A DNA stretch of 64,000 nt, taken from assembly GCF_932526225.1 (NCBI RefSeq), contig NC_064040.1, positions 5,925,181-5,989,180 on the forward strand. The letters run 5' to 3'. Position numbers and translations under genes: made by a program. Below are positions 20,519-32,232 of this stretch, in pieces. The stretch's first letter is position 1, and each line of letters opens with the position of its first letter. The notes under the pieces were generated by a model. That model was not told where the DNA came from, did not search any database, and saw only the letters and a list, made by a program, of their open reading frames with translations. Origin of the DNA: Nematostella vectensis. Its lineage: Eukaryota > Cnidaria > Anthozoa > Actiniaria > Edwardsiidae.

Positions 20519-23304
20519 CTACTGACTGCAATACCTGAGGTTACAAGTCGGGGGATTTGGAAATTCATAAACAAAAAATCTATCCCCACAGTTTTTTATC
20601 CTTATTTGTATTTCATAGTGGCAACAATTGCTATTCCAATGGAAACACACTTTGCGCGAGACGACGCCATCAGCTACGGAAGGATGATAAGCGTTTAGCC
20701 AACCAGGAGCCGCGGTATTACATATATTCTTTTGGGGACATGACGTCGCGATTCTAGTTCCAGCAGCACCAGAGAAGCGGTACCACTTCTTGCCCAGTCC
20801 GCTGTCGCATAATTGCTGTGGGCTGGCTCGATAAATATTGCGGCTAGCGTCCGTTAGTGTAGCATAAGTGTAGCACTCGTCCATTTCTACAACGGGATCG
20901 TATAGAAAATCAAATTATTTTGATTTATTCATTCCGGTGCATGCAGACAATACTACCGGTACACGCCCGTAGTGCATTTCATATGAGTTCATATGAGCAA
21001 TGTTAGAATGAAACACGAAATAAACTATTGAATGACAACACAGCCTTTAACACGTGTATACCACGATTGATTATATACTTTGTTCGCCTACAAGCCGGCT
21101 CTCTCAGAAATTCATGTTTTTGGGGTGTCGGGATTCCTGTGGCGAGCAAAAAATCGCTCTTGATTTTTTTCGCCAAAGGGATCCTGAATAACGAAAACAC
21201 ACAGGAGGGCTAGCTCGCAGGCTGATACTTTGTGGTATAATGATTTAAATCTAGAACTAGGGTGTTATATTGTTATTATTGTTACTTGCAGATGTGATAA
21301 CTCATTAAAAATGTCCCCACTGACCAGAAGCATCAATTGGCGAATTTAATGGTTGATAAAAGATTCCTAAATCAGTTATATACTAAATATACTGAGGAGA
21401 ATGCTGAGGACGAGGTTGCATTTGTCAGACTACAACATTGAGAGGGGGAGGGGTGCTAGGCAAGGGGGGGGGGGGGTACAAAGGTGTTATGCTAGAAGTA
21501 TGACGTAAACAAGCGTTTTCCATTGACAAAAATATAAACATTTAATTCGCCGATTGATACATAAGAACATAAAAGCATGCATTATCTCTTCAAACTTTTA
21601 TCGGCTCACCCAGTCTTACCAGTCTCACAAGCTCCGCCTGTGTACAGTGGAGCACACACGCACGTGTATGTATTTACGCCATCTACACACGTCCCTCCAT
21701 TCAAACATGGATTACTGGCGCATTCGTCGATGTTTGGAGAAGAAAACAATATCTTAACTTTCCAAATACGCACATATAAATATTGCAGGCCCGTACCCAG
21801 GGGTTTGTGTTCCGTGGAGATAAGGGCAAAAAAAATCCCGTTTTGTTCTTCCGGGGGTGGTCAGTTCTTATCAGAAAGCATTTTTCAAGCCTTTTTCCGC
21901 AAAAAAATAATAATATTCAATTGAAAGCAAAATTATATCGCAAGAAAATATATCTTCAGAGAAGGATAAAAATTCGATCGAAAATGTTCCTTGACGTACT
22001 CAAAATACTTTTAAATTATATGGTACCTGTTTCACAGTTTGCTCCTGTGAAGCCAATGTTACAGGTGCATTTGTAGTTACCAAGGCCGTGGTAATGACAT
22101 GTCCCTCCATGTTGGCATGGGCTGCCTGTGCAGGTCTCTATGACTACACAAAGATGAATGAAATTCAAATAATAGCGAAATAGCCGTTTCTGATGCAGTA
22201 TGGGTGAGATTGAATGTTACCACCGTTTCTATTTACCCTTTTTTTATTTATTTGATACCCATGATGCATTGTGGGTTATGAAAGAAGGATTCTTCGAGTG
22301 CAACCATATTTGAAATAGGTGTAAATTTATACACAAATCAGTGGATCACTTACGCCCTGTGGTTAGATTGCAGTACCCCTGCATCACGGACGACGCGTTA
22401 ACAAGCCAGTATATACCGCTGAGCCATGTACTGGAGGCTTGCTTTATCTCAGAGCACGATAACGCAGGCATTGCCGAAACAGCTCCGAGAGGAACTAGAA
22501 TAGTTAATGTCAAAAAGGTAGCATACTTGTGTGTTTTGGCAACGAACTAGAGGAAAACAAGTGATGCCTTACATTGTAAATAAAAATAACCCTAGAATGG
22601 AATAGTTTATAGGAACCTTTTAAAAGAGTCATTTCAATCTTTCGAATATAAAAGAGGTTCCGTTATGGCTAGAAAAATATGGCGCCTATATAGGGTCCTG
22701 GCGCACCCATCCCTCCTTTCCACTCAGTAGCGGATCTAGGGCGAGGTTTAGGGGGGTTAACCCCCCTTTGAGCTGCCAAAAAGCCATTTGTAACAAAAAA
22801 ATAACCCATCCTCCCTTTGTCACTGAGCCAACCCCCCCCCCCCTTTAGCGAAAAGCTAGATCCGCCCCTGCCAGTGCAGTCCAAATACCACAATAGGCAT
22901 ATGTAAAGAGATGGCGTTTGCTTCACCACTCACACCTACCCAAGACATAATTTTCTAGCTAATGCCATGGAATCTATTTGAGGGACATTTAAGCGAAAAT
23001 GGAAGAACTACTTACTTTTGAAAGGGTTCTCAAAGTAGACGACGTCACTATCCTGGCGCGCATCTCCCGGTCTGTGAGCGATCGTCCGGTTACTTAGTTG
23101 ACACGTGTTGCTGCTTATGTAATAATTCAAGCTCTGGCACTTAGGCTCTCTCTTGCAGTGTTGGAAACACTGGTATATATCCATATTTGGCAGGGACGTG
23201 AAAATGTAACCAATCAGAGACGTTCCTTGCGAAGACGTTAGGCATAGGGAGCCGCTAACACTTCGCGGGCTCAGAAATGCAATAACAAAGAAGATTGGGG
23301 CGAG
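20519..23304 (-). CDS. Secreted multidomain protein: PAN/apple, fibrinogen-like, EGF, EGF, D8C
   Basis: Exons on the minus strand are 23304-23016, 22494-22354, 22137-22027, 21733-21620 and 20886-20519 (stop 20521-20519). All internal junctions are phase 1 and in frame. Exon 1 starts with a hydrophobic stretch, then a PAN/apple-type domain ([16 protein letters not shown]). The second exon has a fibrinogen-like start (SCSEIKQ..SGIYWL....YCNLTTG). The two EGF modules carry SPCQHGGTC and [16 protein letters not shown]. The last exon is a D8C domain ([22 protein letters not shown]), known from uromodulin, GP2 and OIT3. No in-frame ATG precedes the hydrophobic stretch; a TTTTCAG acceptor at its edge implies an unseen upstream exon. 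The second EGF exon has AA where the acceptor AG should be (see findings). It is probably an extracellular or cell-surface protein of unknown role. Confidence 0.75.
21084..21224. mobile_element. 141-bp MITE with 9-bp target duplication (family of 12308)
   Basis: The ends (TCGCCTACAAGCCGGCTCTC and GGGCTAGCTCGCAGGCTG) are imperfect inverted copies of the family consensus TAGCCTGCNNGCCGGCTCTC. Exact 9-bp repeats ATACTTTGT flank it (21075-21083, 21225-21233). Confidence 0.82.
21786..21935. mobile_element. Truncated copy of the CAGGCCCGTACCCAGG element
   Basis: The left end CAGGCCCGTACCCAGG is intact at 21786, but no matching right end follows and the interior differs from the 17299 copy. The right limit given is approximate. 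It lies about 50 bp upstream (minus strand) of the second EGF exon. Confidence 0.55.
22725..22870. mobile_element. 146-bp MITE with GCGGATCTAG ends
   Basis: The left end CAGTAGCGGATCTAG is mirrored by the right end CTAGATCCGCCCCTG. Flanks CCACT and CCAGT match at four of five bases. The interior is C/G-run rich with AAAGCCATTTGTAACAAAAA. A second copy in inverse orientation is at 28980-29134. It lies in the first visible intron of the D8C gene. Confidence 0.75.
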
Positions 23305-23362
23305 CTGAAAAGAATTGACAGCAGCAGAAGATTGAAGATTGCATAACTGGGGCAAGCAAGGG

Positions 23363-23474
23363 TACCCTGGTCCCAAAGCCTAAAGCGTCTCTCTATTCAG
23401 TGGCCAGCGAGGTTGAGGTCTCAATCTCGCTGGCCACTAAATAAAGAGACGCACGAGGCTCTGGAACCAGGGTA
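23363..23474. mobile_element. 112-bp near-perfect palindromic MITE with 9-bp target duplication
   Basis: The arms start TACCCTGGTCCCAAAGCCT and end AGGCTCTGGAACCAGGGTA; the centre is a hairpin around GGCCAGCGAG/CTCGCTGGCC. Exact 9-bp repeats AAGCAAGGG flank it (23354-23362, 23475-23483). It is a second Mutator-like family, unrelated in sequence to the TAGCCTGC family. Confidence 0.87.
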
Positions 23475-23489
23475 AAGCAAGGGGGAAAT

Positions 23490-24205
23490 GAAAGAAAAGT
23501 TATAGCTTGATCAAAGACATGAGGGATAAACATGACATGACGCTTTTAATAAGACCATTTTACATCTAAGAAGGCGGAAAATTTCTTAAAAGTGCTTAGT
23601 GAGTAATAGCAAACAAAACATCAAATGCGTCTTTTTGAATATAAATTGATGCGACTTTTTGTAAAGTGTCATTGAAATTTGAGCTTTTCGTCCCTGAGCC
23701 TATACATAGCGCAAGGATGATGAAGGATAAAATATCTTCAAAAGCCAAAATCGGGGTATGCGCATTACGGCCTCACGTTATTTGTTTGTAGAAAATTGAA
23801 ATTAAGCCGTGAATTTCCCTTTTTGAGATCCTGGTCTGCGCCCAGGCCAGACCTTTTTAGTTTTTTTCCACCTGTTTTCATGAACAGTCTAAATGTTAAG
23901 AGTTAGTACGTTTAGTATGAGCTAAAAATATCTTTATTCTGTTAATTGAAGGAAGTCTTAATGGTTTTTAAATTGAAAAATTGGATACGAAACTAGAGTT
24001 TCCAAATAGCAAGATATTCCTTTCTTATCTATATTCCGCATTCTGGATTTTTCTATCAAATTTGTTTTTAGGAAATTGCTAGCTCATATGCATCCCGTTA
24101 TCCAAAAGAACTAGTTTTACCATTTTTCAGTCAATATCGCAAGAAAATGTTAAAACTACAAGAAAAAAATAAATAAAATGACACCATTTTGTCGTTACTG
24201 CAGGT
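23490..24205. other. AT-rich intergenic region, no gene seen
   Basis: No open frame with domain content, no splice-bounded exon and no inverted repeat was recognised here. An unseen first exon of the minus-strand D8C gene could lie in it. Confidence 0.4.
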
Positions 24206-24207
24206 GA

Positions 24208-24370
24208 AGTGTAAACTCACCATCTTAACGTATCAGTATGAAGCCACATAAAAGATGGGAAAAGCTTTAGCTATTCTCTCACAACGACGTGTAAACTCAC
24301 CATTTAAGTGTATCAGCATGAAGCCACGTAAAAGATGGAAAAAGCTTTAGCTTCTCTCTCCCAACGCTCA
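24208..24370. repeat. Two tandem copies of an ~80-bp unit
   Basis: The segment GTGTAAACTCACCAT...TATCAG(T/C)ATGAAGCCAC(A/G)TAAAAGATGG...AAAGCTTTAGCT is repeated at about 24209 and 24289 with few differences. Confidence 0.8.
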
Positions 24371-24911
24371 TTGGGTGCTGCGTCTGAAAAGCTAATCCTT
24401 CGATAAACAAAGGGAGTCCCAACTTAATCATATTGATTGTTTTATGGCTCAACTTAGTGTCATGCTAACTAACAGAACAAACAACTTGGCAGGTGTGTTT
24501 GGCGAGAGAAGCGTGTCACACAAATATCATACCTGGCAAAATATAAGCTCTCAAGAGATTCGTCAATACAGGACCGCGCAAAGAAAATAGTACTGGAGAA
24601 AGTATGCCAAATATTTAGTACAAGCATGAACTTTGGCAAGGTAGTAGATCTTGACATTGTAAGAAATTTGCAATAGGACGCCACGCTTTTTTATCGTATA
24701 CTTCCAGTGTAATAGGTGTGCATATATTTTACCATGCCCAATTAATGGAACGATACAGACCTTACTAAAAGAAAGCGCTTGCTTTAATATCAATACTTCT
24801 TGCCACAGATCTTTTTGGAGTACGATCGAATATCAAACACTTGCACAATACTGTATTTGCAATGATGATGACCGTCATCCCCTGTAAAAACGTCCGATAG
24901 CGACTAGCAAA

Positions 24912-25030
24912 AGGAAGGGGTGACGGGATGTCATTAGACTCGCACACGACAAGGGATGACGGGATGTCATTAGACTCGCACACGACAAGGGATGACGGGA
25001 TGCCATCGGACTCGCATGCGGCCAAGGTAG
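24912..25030. repeat. 36-bp tandem repeat, three copies
   Basis: Three copies of GGGATGACGGGATGTCATTAG followed by ACTCGCACACGACAA. The short minus-strand frame across it is repeat-driven and shows no domain. Confidence 0.8.
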
Positions 25031-25449
25031 ACGGGGTTGTAGTCTTCTTGGTAATTTTCAATACTGCGTCTGACTGACGAAGGTCCTGGCCCGCTAGAAT
25101 ACTTTCCGAATCTAAATATGGATATTTAAAACAGCAGTAATCTAATAATAGTAAATAAATGAATAAATATATTAAATATATTATAGTAAAAGGCCTTTTC
25201 CATTGTTGGTGACATTAGGATCACTTGCCTATTGGAAATTAGAAAAGCAAATAATTTCTAATGAGTTTTTAATAAATCTTAACCTATAGTTTAAGAACCC
25301 TTATCACCATTGTTGAATCTATGAAATTATTTGGCTAAAAGGAACCTAAATAGTCCTCGTCCTCTAACACAAGTTGTCGTAGGTGTCGGACTTAGTAGAG
25401 GACGTAAATTCGGCGACAGATCATTAGAGGTATTAAGCGCAACTATTCT

Positions 25450-25640
25450 ACAAACAAGGTATAAATCAACAAAAGGTTGAAAAGGTATGTTAAACGACTT
25501 TGTGAAACAGAGTAGTTGCGCTGACGTTTCGAGCGTTAGCCCTTCGCCGGAGCAAAAGATTTTACCTTGTCTACACCATGCCTACGCAGACCATGTAGTT
25601 TATTTACAGCTTGTCTGTAGTCTTTCTAGTTATACTATTC
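25450..25640. repeat. Dispersed repeat also present in BUB1 intron 16
   Basis: The string around GCTGACGTTTCGAGCG...CTTCGCCGGAGC with the following CACCATGCCTACGCAG resembles the segment at about 11450-11690 (GCTGACGTATCGAGCACCTCGTCGAGGC, then CACCACGCCTACAGCA). The two are diverged copies of one interspersed repeat whose class I cannot assign. Confidence 0.5.
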
Positions 25641-26580
25641 TTCAAACACGTGACAAAGTGATAAAAACATCGCGCACATTTTAAGACATTTTTATTCAAA
25701 AGTAAAAATATTTCTACAGTCTTCTCAAAGATGAACTATTTAAAACTATTGTAGCCCGCCACCTTAAAGAGCTATGATACTGGATTTTATTTTCCACTAT
25801 AATATTATTCCACATTATTACTTTGGCACTCTGAGGTAAGCTTTACTCACTGACATTTCCTTAGGGTGTCCGATTGAGCTTTTTTTTTAAATAAAAAAAA
25901 AACATCAATAATTAATCAATGGCTGTCGTTTTTCTAAATGGTCTAAAAGCCTGGGGCGAGCGCGCTGGAGACCTGTGATATAAAACGTTAGGGACTAGGC
26001 TCCATATCCAAGATGGCTACTAGCAAAATCGTAGTAAACACGAATTCCGGCAAGTTTACTTAAAAATTCTCGACTTACAAAAATCTAGAGCGATAATAAA
26101 GATAAAATATGATTGAAGCGGACTCCCAAATATGGTATGTAATGCCTAAAAAGGAAATGACCGAGCTAGCTAGAAAAACGACAGTTTTTAAAACAAGATT
26201 GACTGATATGAAAAAAAGGCTATTTCAAAAGAGGTTGCACGGTTGCACCCGAGAATCCATGTGTCGTAACGTCCGTAACCCGCGGAGGTTTATGGGTAGC
26301 ATATGTATTATTTGCTTATTTACTTGATTCCCATCGAAGCACTGCTGGTAACGATACAAAGATTCTCCGAGTGCAATCTTATTTGATTGATAACCAATTA
26401 GCACACTTGCAAGAGCTTGCAATTCCGATTTTAAAAATTCAAATTTCCGCATCGTTACATCAAAAACCAAACAGTGTATCATATCATGCTGAGTAAACTA
26501 ATTGGCAATCTAACTTGGTTAGCTATTTCTCACTCGAGAGACTCTAAAGAATGCTCATCTGGCTTAACAACCAGACTTGA
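25640..26580. other. AT-rich intergenic region, no gene seen
   Basis: Only short frames without domain, signal peptide or splice context are present. Confidence 0.4.
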
Positions 26581-26599
26581 ACGCCCAAAGCCTTTGTGG

Positions 26600-27270
26600 A
26601 CTTATTAATTGATTGTTGATCACAAAAACAAAAACAACGCATATTGACATTAGCGGCTATAGCCTTACGAGGCGGGGAATTTGTATGTTTTGAGTTGTAT
26701 TCCATGGTAAAATTCGAAGTATTTTAACCGTTGCTTTCAGAAATGTCAACCAAATTTGGCCACTTTTTTCCAGTGCTAACCAGACATCTACGCCTGGAGT
26801 CTTTTGTGAATCTTATGAATCGATGGCAAAATTATTGATTGTTGATCACAGAATCAAAAACTCCGCGTATTGAGATAGCGGCTATAGTCTTACAAGGCGG
26901 GACATTGGTATGTTTTGAATAGTATTTGGTAGTAAAATTCGAAGTATTTCAACCGTTCCTTCCAGAAATGTCAACCGTTAAAATTGAATCAGTTAGTGGT
27001 GAAAACAACCAAATTTGGCAAATTTGTTAATTCTTATTTTTTACGCGCAAATGCTTTACAGTGCAAATAATGAAATACTGATTTTCATCAGCTATACAGA
27101 AAGCTTTGTTAAAGCCATAAAATTTCTTATTTGATAAACAGATACACACTTCTAGACTCACTACTAGACTATGCATGGCCAGTAAACAAAGGAGCCCCGA
27201 CTAAAATAGTTTGTGTTGAGTTTGATGGTAAAATTCAAAGTATCTCAACCGTTGCTTCCAAAAATCAAAA
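26600..27270. repeat. Three diverged tandem copies of a ~226-295-bp unit
   Basis: Landmarks recur in order: ATTGATTGTTGATCACA (26607 and 26833), AGCGGCTATAG(C/T)CTTAC, AAAATTCGAAGTATTT(T/C)AACCGTT (about 26711, 26934, and a diverged version near 27229) and AGAAATGTCAACC. The third copy is the most diverged. Confidence 0.7.
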
Positions 27271-27314
27271 TAATCTTAAAACACATCTTGGTATTGATAC
27301 GACATGGGGCAGAG

Positions 27315-27420
27315 ACAAGTACATAGTTATGATAAATTACAAAAATTATTTGGTACACAGACGAGTACATAGTTATGATAAATTCTAAAAAGTATTTGGT
27401 ATACAGACGAAAACATAGTA
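27315..27420. repeat. Two tandem copies of a 47-bp unit
   Basis: TACATAGTTATGATAAATT then A(C/A)AGACGA is repeated in tandem. The neighbouring region to 28170 is AT-rich spacer with no gene seen. Confidence 0.7.
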
Positions 27421-28178
27421 AAAAATAAAAGTAAAAACGATATCATATCAATAAAATAAATTTCATTGCATTTTCGTTATGTTTAGTGAACAATGAGTAT
27501 TTCTTAAAAAATGGATAGCACGTGTTTAGTTTTAGATACTAGGAGATGTTAATAGCCAAGTAGAGCAATACTGTAAAATACAATTCATTTGTCTTTACTT
27601 GTGTATTGTTAGATATAGCCTAAAACACCCCCAAATCATCAATGTAAAGTTAAATAATTTTTATACGGAAGTTTAAAAATGTATAAAAAAAGCATAACTC
27701 AAAGCTGTTCGGATTTGAAATAAAGGCATTTGGACAAACAACCAATGATATTTGAGCATCGATCTTTGTCTTAAATATATACTTTGGTTCTTAAATAAAT
27801 ATACATAGAAGGTCTTCCAGACATAAAAACACGAAAAAACCGTTGATCGAAAGAAACCCCCTTAGATAATAACTTTAATCGGTCAAACGGAAAAATTCCT
27901 TTGCAGTGATGTCGGTTGGCAATAAACCGCCAGAAAAAAGAATGTTTTCTTTTCTAGTTTAACAAAAACACTTGGTTGGTTACACGTTTATGTTATTTTG
28001 CACGTTTTGAAAAATAATTTTTGAGCTCAAGTTAAATTTAAATGGGGTTTTCAATGAACAGCTCATTCTGCAAGTTTGGCGGGAAATGCAAATATGGACG
28101 CTGGCGTCGCTGCGTTGTTGATGCCATTTGATTGGCTTACCACAGCACTGTTGATGCTCCCTATTGGTTCATCAATGC

Positions 28179-28186
28179 TATATAAA
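28179..28186 (+). promoter_or_regulatory. TATA box of the ShK-module gene
   Basis: TATATAAA lies 81 bp before the start codon at 28267, with ATTGG (inverted CCAAT) boxes upstream at about 28131 and 28162. The spacing fits a short 5' UTR. Confidence 0.7.
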
Positions 28187-28266
28187 CAACTTACTTTCTT
28201 GTTGAAATAGAACAGTGAGCTGAAGCCCATCTTCAAAGCCTCAAACACAACTCAGCAGAAAAAATC

Positions 28267-30974
28267 ATGGCACCACCAAAGACATGTTTGCAGCTGGTGA
28301 TTTTGGCCACTGTGTGTGCAGTACTTTTTGCTCGGGAAATACCAAAAGATTGTAAGTAAGCTTTTAACTATAACATTTTTTTTTATTTCAAATACATTTT
28401 TCAACACTGATTCGGCTTGTTATACGGCTGCAAAAAAAAATGTAAATGAGATCCTACAATAAAAAAGATTTGTTCTATTGCTGGAAAAAATAACTTTTGG
28501 ATACCGATATAATTTTGTGTGTGGATATTCCATTATTAAAAATTAAACCAAAACACAATGTGAGAGCAGGTCAAGAGCAATTTTCTTTTTTTTTTTTAAT
28601 ATAATATTTTTTGCTTTATTTGAGAAACGGTTGAAGTATACACGACATGCCCTAGTGCCCAGACTCCCCACTGTGCCACGGCGCAACTTTTGTTTTCTTC
28701 TATTTTATTCAAGTCTTTCTTTCAAGACGTAGACTCAACGGGAGCTTTTATAACGGAAATATTTAAAAATATTACGCGATCTTATCGCGCCAGAGGTTAC
28801 CAGAAATTTGATTTGGAATTTTTTAAATACTAGTTCAAAGGAAGCTCTTCACTGCGCCTGCAAATCGGCTTGGATGGCCACACCTCTCTCTTTTTTTTTG
28901 TCAATACAAATATCTAAATTGCAATATTTGATTGGTGTTGAAATAATCGAAATTGATACGTGAATTTTTGGAAGCGCAAAAGGGGCGGATCTAGCTTTTC
29001 GCTAAAGGGGGGGTTTGGACAAATAAAGGGGGGAGGGGGTATTTTTTTTGTAACATATGGCTTTCTGGCAGCCCAAAGGGATGGGGGGGGGAAATGTTTA
29101 AACCCCCTTAACCCTCCCCCTAGATCCGCTACTGAGTGAAATACCAATGGCTCGTTCAACTTTCCTTTCAGTTCTGACTAACTGTACACACAGCGCTTAC
29201 GGATGCTGCCCTTACGGGAACAAGGAAGCGACAGGAAGAAGATACCCATTCGAAGGCTGCGGGAGTAAGTGTGAGGAAACTCAAGAATCCCTAGTCAGCC
29301 TGGTCTTGTTTCATCGTTATTATTTTCATTCAATATTGGAAATCAAGTTATATAAAGAAATCTCGAGATAATAATTTAAAAATCAAGTTTTATACTTCAT
29401 CTTCATTAAAAGAATTCAATAAAAATATCGCAGCAGCTTTTCCAAAATACAGCCGATGGAAATGGATGCTTTCTCCACGCTATTTTGTTATGATGATTTT
29501 GTTAGGATGACATCTCAAAAAGATATGTTCTCTTCGTATCGGACATCAGGGTAGGGGAAACGGGTCAACGTGTTCGTCATAAAATTGTATTGTTCTTTTT
29601 CAATTTTCAGAGGAACTTTGCATGGATATAAGGGAACTAGATTACTGTAAAGATATGAGAGATAATGGATTGTGCGATATTGCTAAAGCTGCGACGTCTG
29701 AACAAGAGTTCGTTTTGCGCGGGCGATTGCGAAATGAGTGCTATAAGACGTGTGGATTCGGATGCAGTAAGTACTGTAACAACAGACAGACAGACAGACG
29801 GACAGACAGACATATACCGCACTGACGCCATTATTTTTGTTAACAGAGAGCAGGGCTCCCAGGTTGTGCGAAAGTCCTCATAAAAGTACTCTTGCTCGTA
29901 AGTTTGGTTTGGTTTGCTGTGAGGACGGCTCTATAGTCAAGAAAAAACAAAAATGTCCACGTAAGTATTACGTGTTATATTTACTTGCCCACGTGAGAAT
30001 CACGTGTTGTTGTTTTTGCCCACGTGAGTATTAGGTGTTGCATTTCCATACCCACGTGAGTATCACGTGTTATATTTACTTGCCCCACGTGAGAATCACG
30101 TGTTATGTTTTTTTTGCCCACGTGAGTATTACGTGTTGCATTTCCTTACCCACGTGAGTAACACGTGTTATATTTACTTGCCCACGTGAGAATCACGTGT
30201 TGTTTTTTGCCCACGTGAGTATTACGTGTTGCATTTCCTTACCCACGTGAGTATCACGTGTTATATTTACTTGCCCACGTGAGAATCACGTGTTATGTTT
30301 ATTTTGCCCACGTGGGTATCAAATGTTATATTTACTTGCCCATGTGTGTATTACGTGTTATATTTATTTGCCCACGTGAGAATCACGTGATATGTGTACT
30401 TGTTCACGTATCACGAGTTATGCTTAATTTTCTCACGACCCTCCTCTGCAGCATTAAAGATCTCTTGCTAAGCAAACCACTTTTTCCTCCTCCTCGGGAA
30501 CTCAGCGTAACAAGGCGGATGGTTTCTACCTTCCTCCTTTCTCTTCTTCCCCTACCCTCCGCCGCACTGTTCCTCCTTGTTCTCGCGCCTCGTAACTCCG
30601 ACCTCGACGCCCTGGGTTCACTAGGGTGCTTTTTCATCGTCAACTACTATGCATCCCTGAAGATAATCAATACACATTCTGTATTTTGGCAAATTTTATG
30701 GGCGAAATACCGGAGAGATGTAGTGGAGGTGGTGGGTGGGGGTGCTCAACTTCCTTCTGATTAAAATAGATTGGGCTTTGAAGAAGGCAAAAAACTCAGG
30801 GTATAATGACAGTATCTTTTATAATTTTTAACAGCATGCAAGGACGAACATCCCGTCGTCTGCCGACAATTCAAAGATCGCTGCAAGACAGCCACTGGAC
30901 CACGTCTCAGGACTTTCCTCAAACGATATTGCAGGAAAAGTTGCAATTTGTGCATGCATATTCATGATTTGTAG
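28267..30974 (+). CDS. Secreted cysteine-rich protein with alternating papilin-like and ShK-like modules
   Basis: Five exons: 28267-28351, 29172-29264, 29611-29766, 29847-29960 and 30835-30974, all joined in phase 1 (donors GTAAGT), with one open frame of 195 codons. Exon 1 encodes a signal peptide. Exons 2 and 4 each carry four cysteines, including an adjacent Cys-Cys pair (YGCC, VCC), in a spacing like the papilin cassette. Exons 3 and 5 each carry six cysteines in ShK/ShKT-like order and close with Cys-x3-Cys-x2-3-Cys. The layout is [4-Cys, 6-Cys] twice. ShK-like domains occur in anemone venom peptides, but also in many matrix and enzyme-associated proteins. The multi-module build argues as much for an extracellular structural or nematocyst protein as for a toxin. 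A poly(A) signal AATAAA is at 31126. A minisatellite derived from the exon 4 donor fills part of intron 4. Confidence 0.75.
28980..29134. mobile_element. 155-bp MITE with GCGGATCTAG ends, second copy
   Basis: It starts AAGGGGCGGATCTAG and ends CTAGATCCGCTACTG, the inverse of the copy at 22725-22870, with the same AACATATGGCTTTCTGGCA interior. It ends 37 bp before exon 2 of the ShK-module gene. No clear target duplication. Confidence 0.72.
29785..29812 (+). repeat. (CAGA)n microsatellite
   Basis: A short ACAGACAGACAGACGGACAG run in the 80-bp intron 3 of the ShK-module gene. Confidence 0.85.
29951..30425 (+). repeat. Minisatellite seeded by the exon 4 5' splice site (CCCACGTGAGT units)
   Basis: Exon 4 ends TGTCCAC with donor GTAAGTATTACGTGTT. 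The intron repeats TGCCCACGTGAGTAT(T/C)ACGTGTT, alternating with TGCCCACGTGAGAATCACGTGTT, about fourteen times with short T-rich spacers. Most units carry GTGAGT or GTGAGA, so each is itself a donor-like sequence, and each also carries the E-box CACGTG. Confidence 0.9.
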
Positions 30975-30979
30975 AATGC

Positions 30980-32232
30980 AAAAAGGAAAGTTGTCTTGCA
31001 AAAACGCATACAATTTCATCATGTATGTTATTTGCACATATTAATAACCATAATCAGTTTTGAAAGTGTGTAAAAAAGGACACAAATTAAATAGCATATA
31101 GACATTGTAAACTTCTGGATAAAACAATAAAACAGAATCCTTTAAAGCATGAAGTTGTTTTTGGCATCGAGAAGCTCTACATTTGGCAATGTCCGTACGG
31201 GGCTTTTCACAATTTATAATTGTTAACTACCTGAATTTAAGCATTTAGTTGTTATGAACATCTGGGGAGAATTTTCATTGATAAGAAAGACAATATGAAA
31301 TTGAATTTGAGCATTTAGTTAAGCATTTATTTTAGTTGTTAACATCTGAGGATAATTGTTATTGATAATATGACAATATGAAATAACATATATAAGACTA
31401 TTTTGGGAAAAATGTTGTCACAAGTGCCTTAGTTGTCGATGTAGCTGAAAGTCAAGGACAGACAACTGCAGCAAATGTAATATCTACTAAGGGCTTTTAA
31501 ATGAGAGTTTAATTGTTTTGTCTTAGTAAGACGTAAACATACAAGGCATGATTAATTAAACCATTAGAGCATGACACTCCGTAAACTCGTATAAGTATTT
31601 ATTGTATTCTAAATATCCCAGACATATCTTCCCCAAACTGCCAAATTGTTTGATGTTTTAGGGTCATAAAAAAGCCTCATCTAGATAAGGGAATGTCGAG
31701 ACATGTCTAAAAATCAAACTCTCGCCGCCTTTCTTTCGGCGAATTGATTAAATCAGAACACCATTTGTATTATCAACGCAACGTCACGTGTACTTTGCTT
31801 CCGAAATCATTATTTACTTTGCGAAAACAGCCGATCGTATTACCCTATGGTCAGCTGGAAAGGCGTTTTTCCAGCATGAAATTATTACGTCATGACAGCG
31901 CTCTAAGTGGTGTGTGTCAATCGGCACTTTGAGGATCATTACAAATAATCTGTACAAGCAGAGCGAGGATGAGGGCACTGAACTAATGACGTTCTAAAAG
32001 GTTCATAACGAGAAGAACTGAAGTACTTAATTCAAACACAAGGCTTTTTCTTCGCATTTTCAATGGTGGGATGTATAGAGGCCTTTAATTGACTCGCGGT
32101 TTTTAGAATAAGACGGTGGTCACCCGTACAAACGAGACTTGTGATAAGAAATATCACAAAGTAGGCGTGAAAAGGGATTTACATGAGTTGCTCTCGGCTT
32201 TCCCCTAAAGTCGGAGCGGTGAGTAGACGGCG
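30980..32232. other. AT-rich intergenic region, no gene seen
   Basis: It contains the 3' UTR and poly(A) signal of the ShK-module gene. The remainder, including the degenerate repeat GCATTTAGTTGTTA(TGA)ACATCTG(A/G)GG at about 31241 and 31313, shows no gene. Confidence 0.45.
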
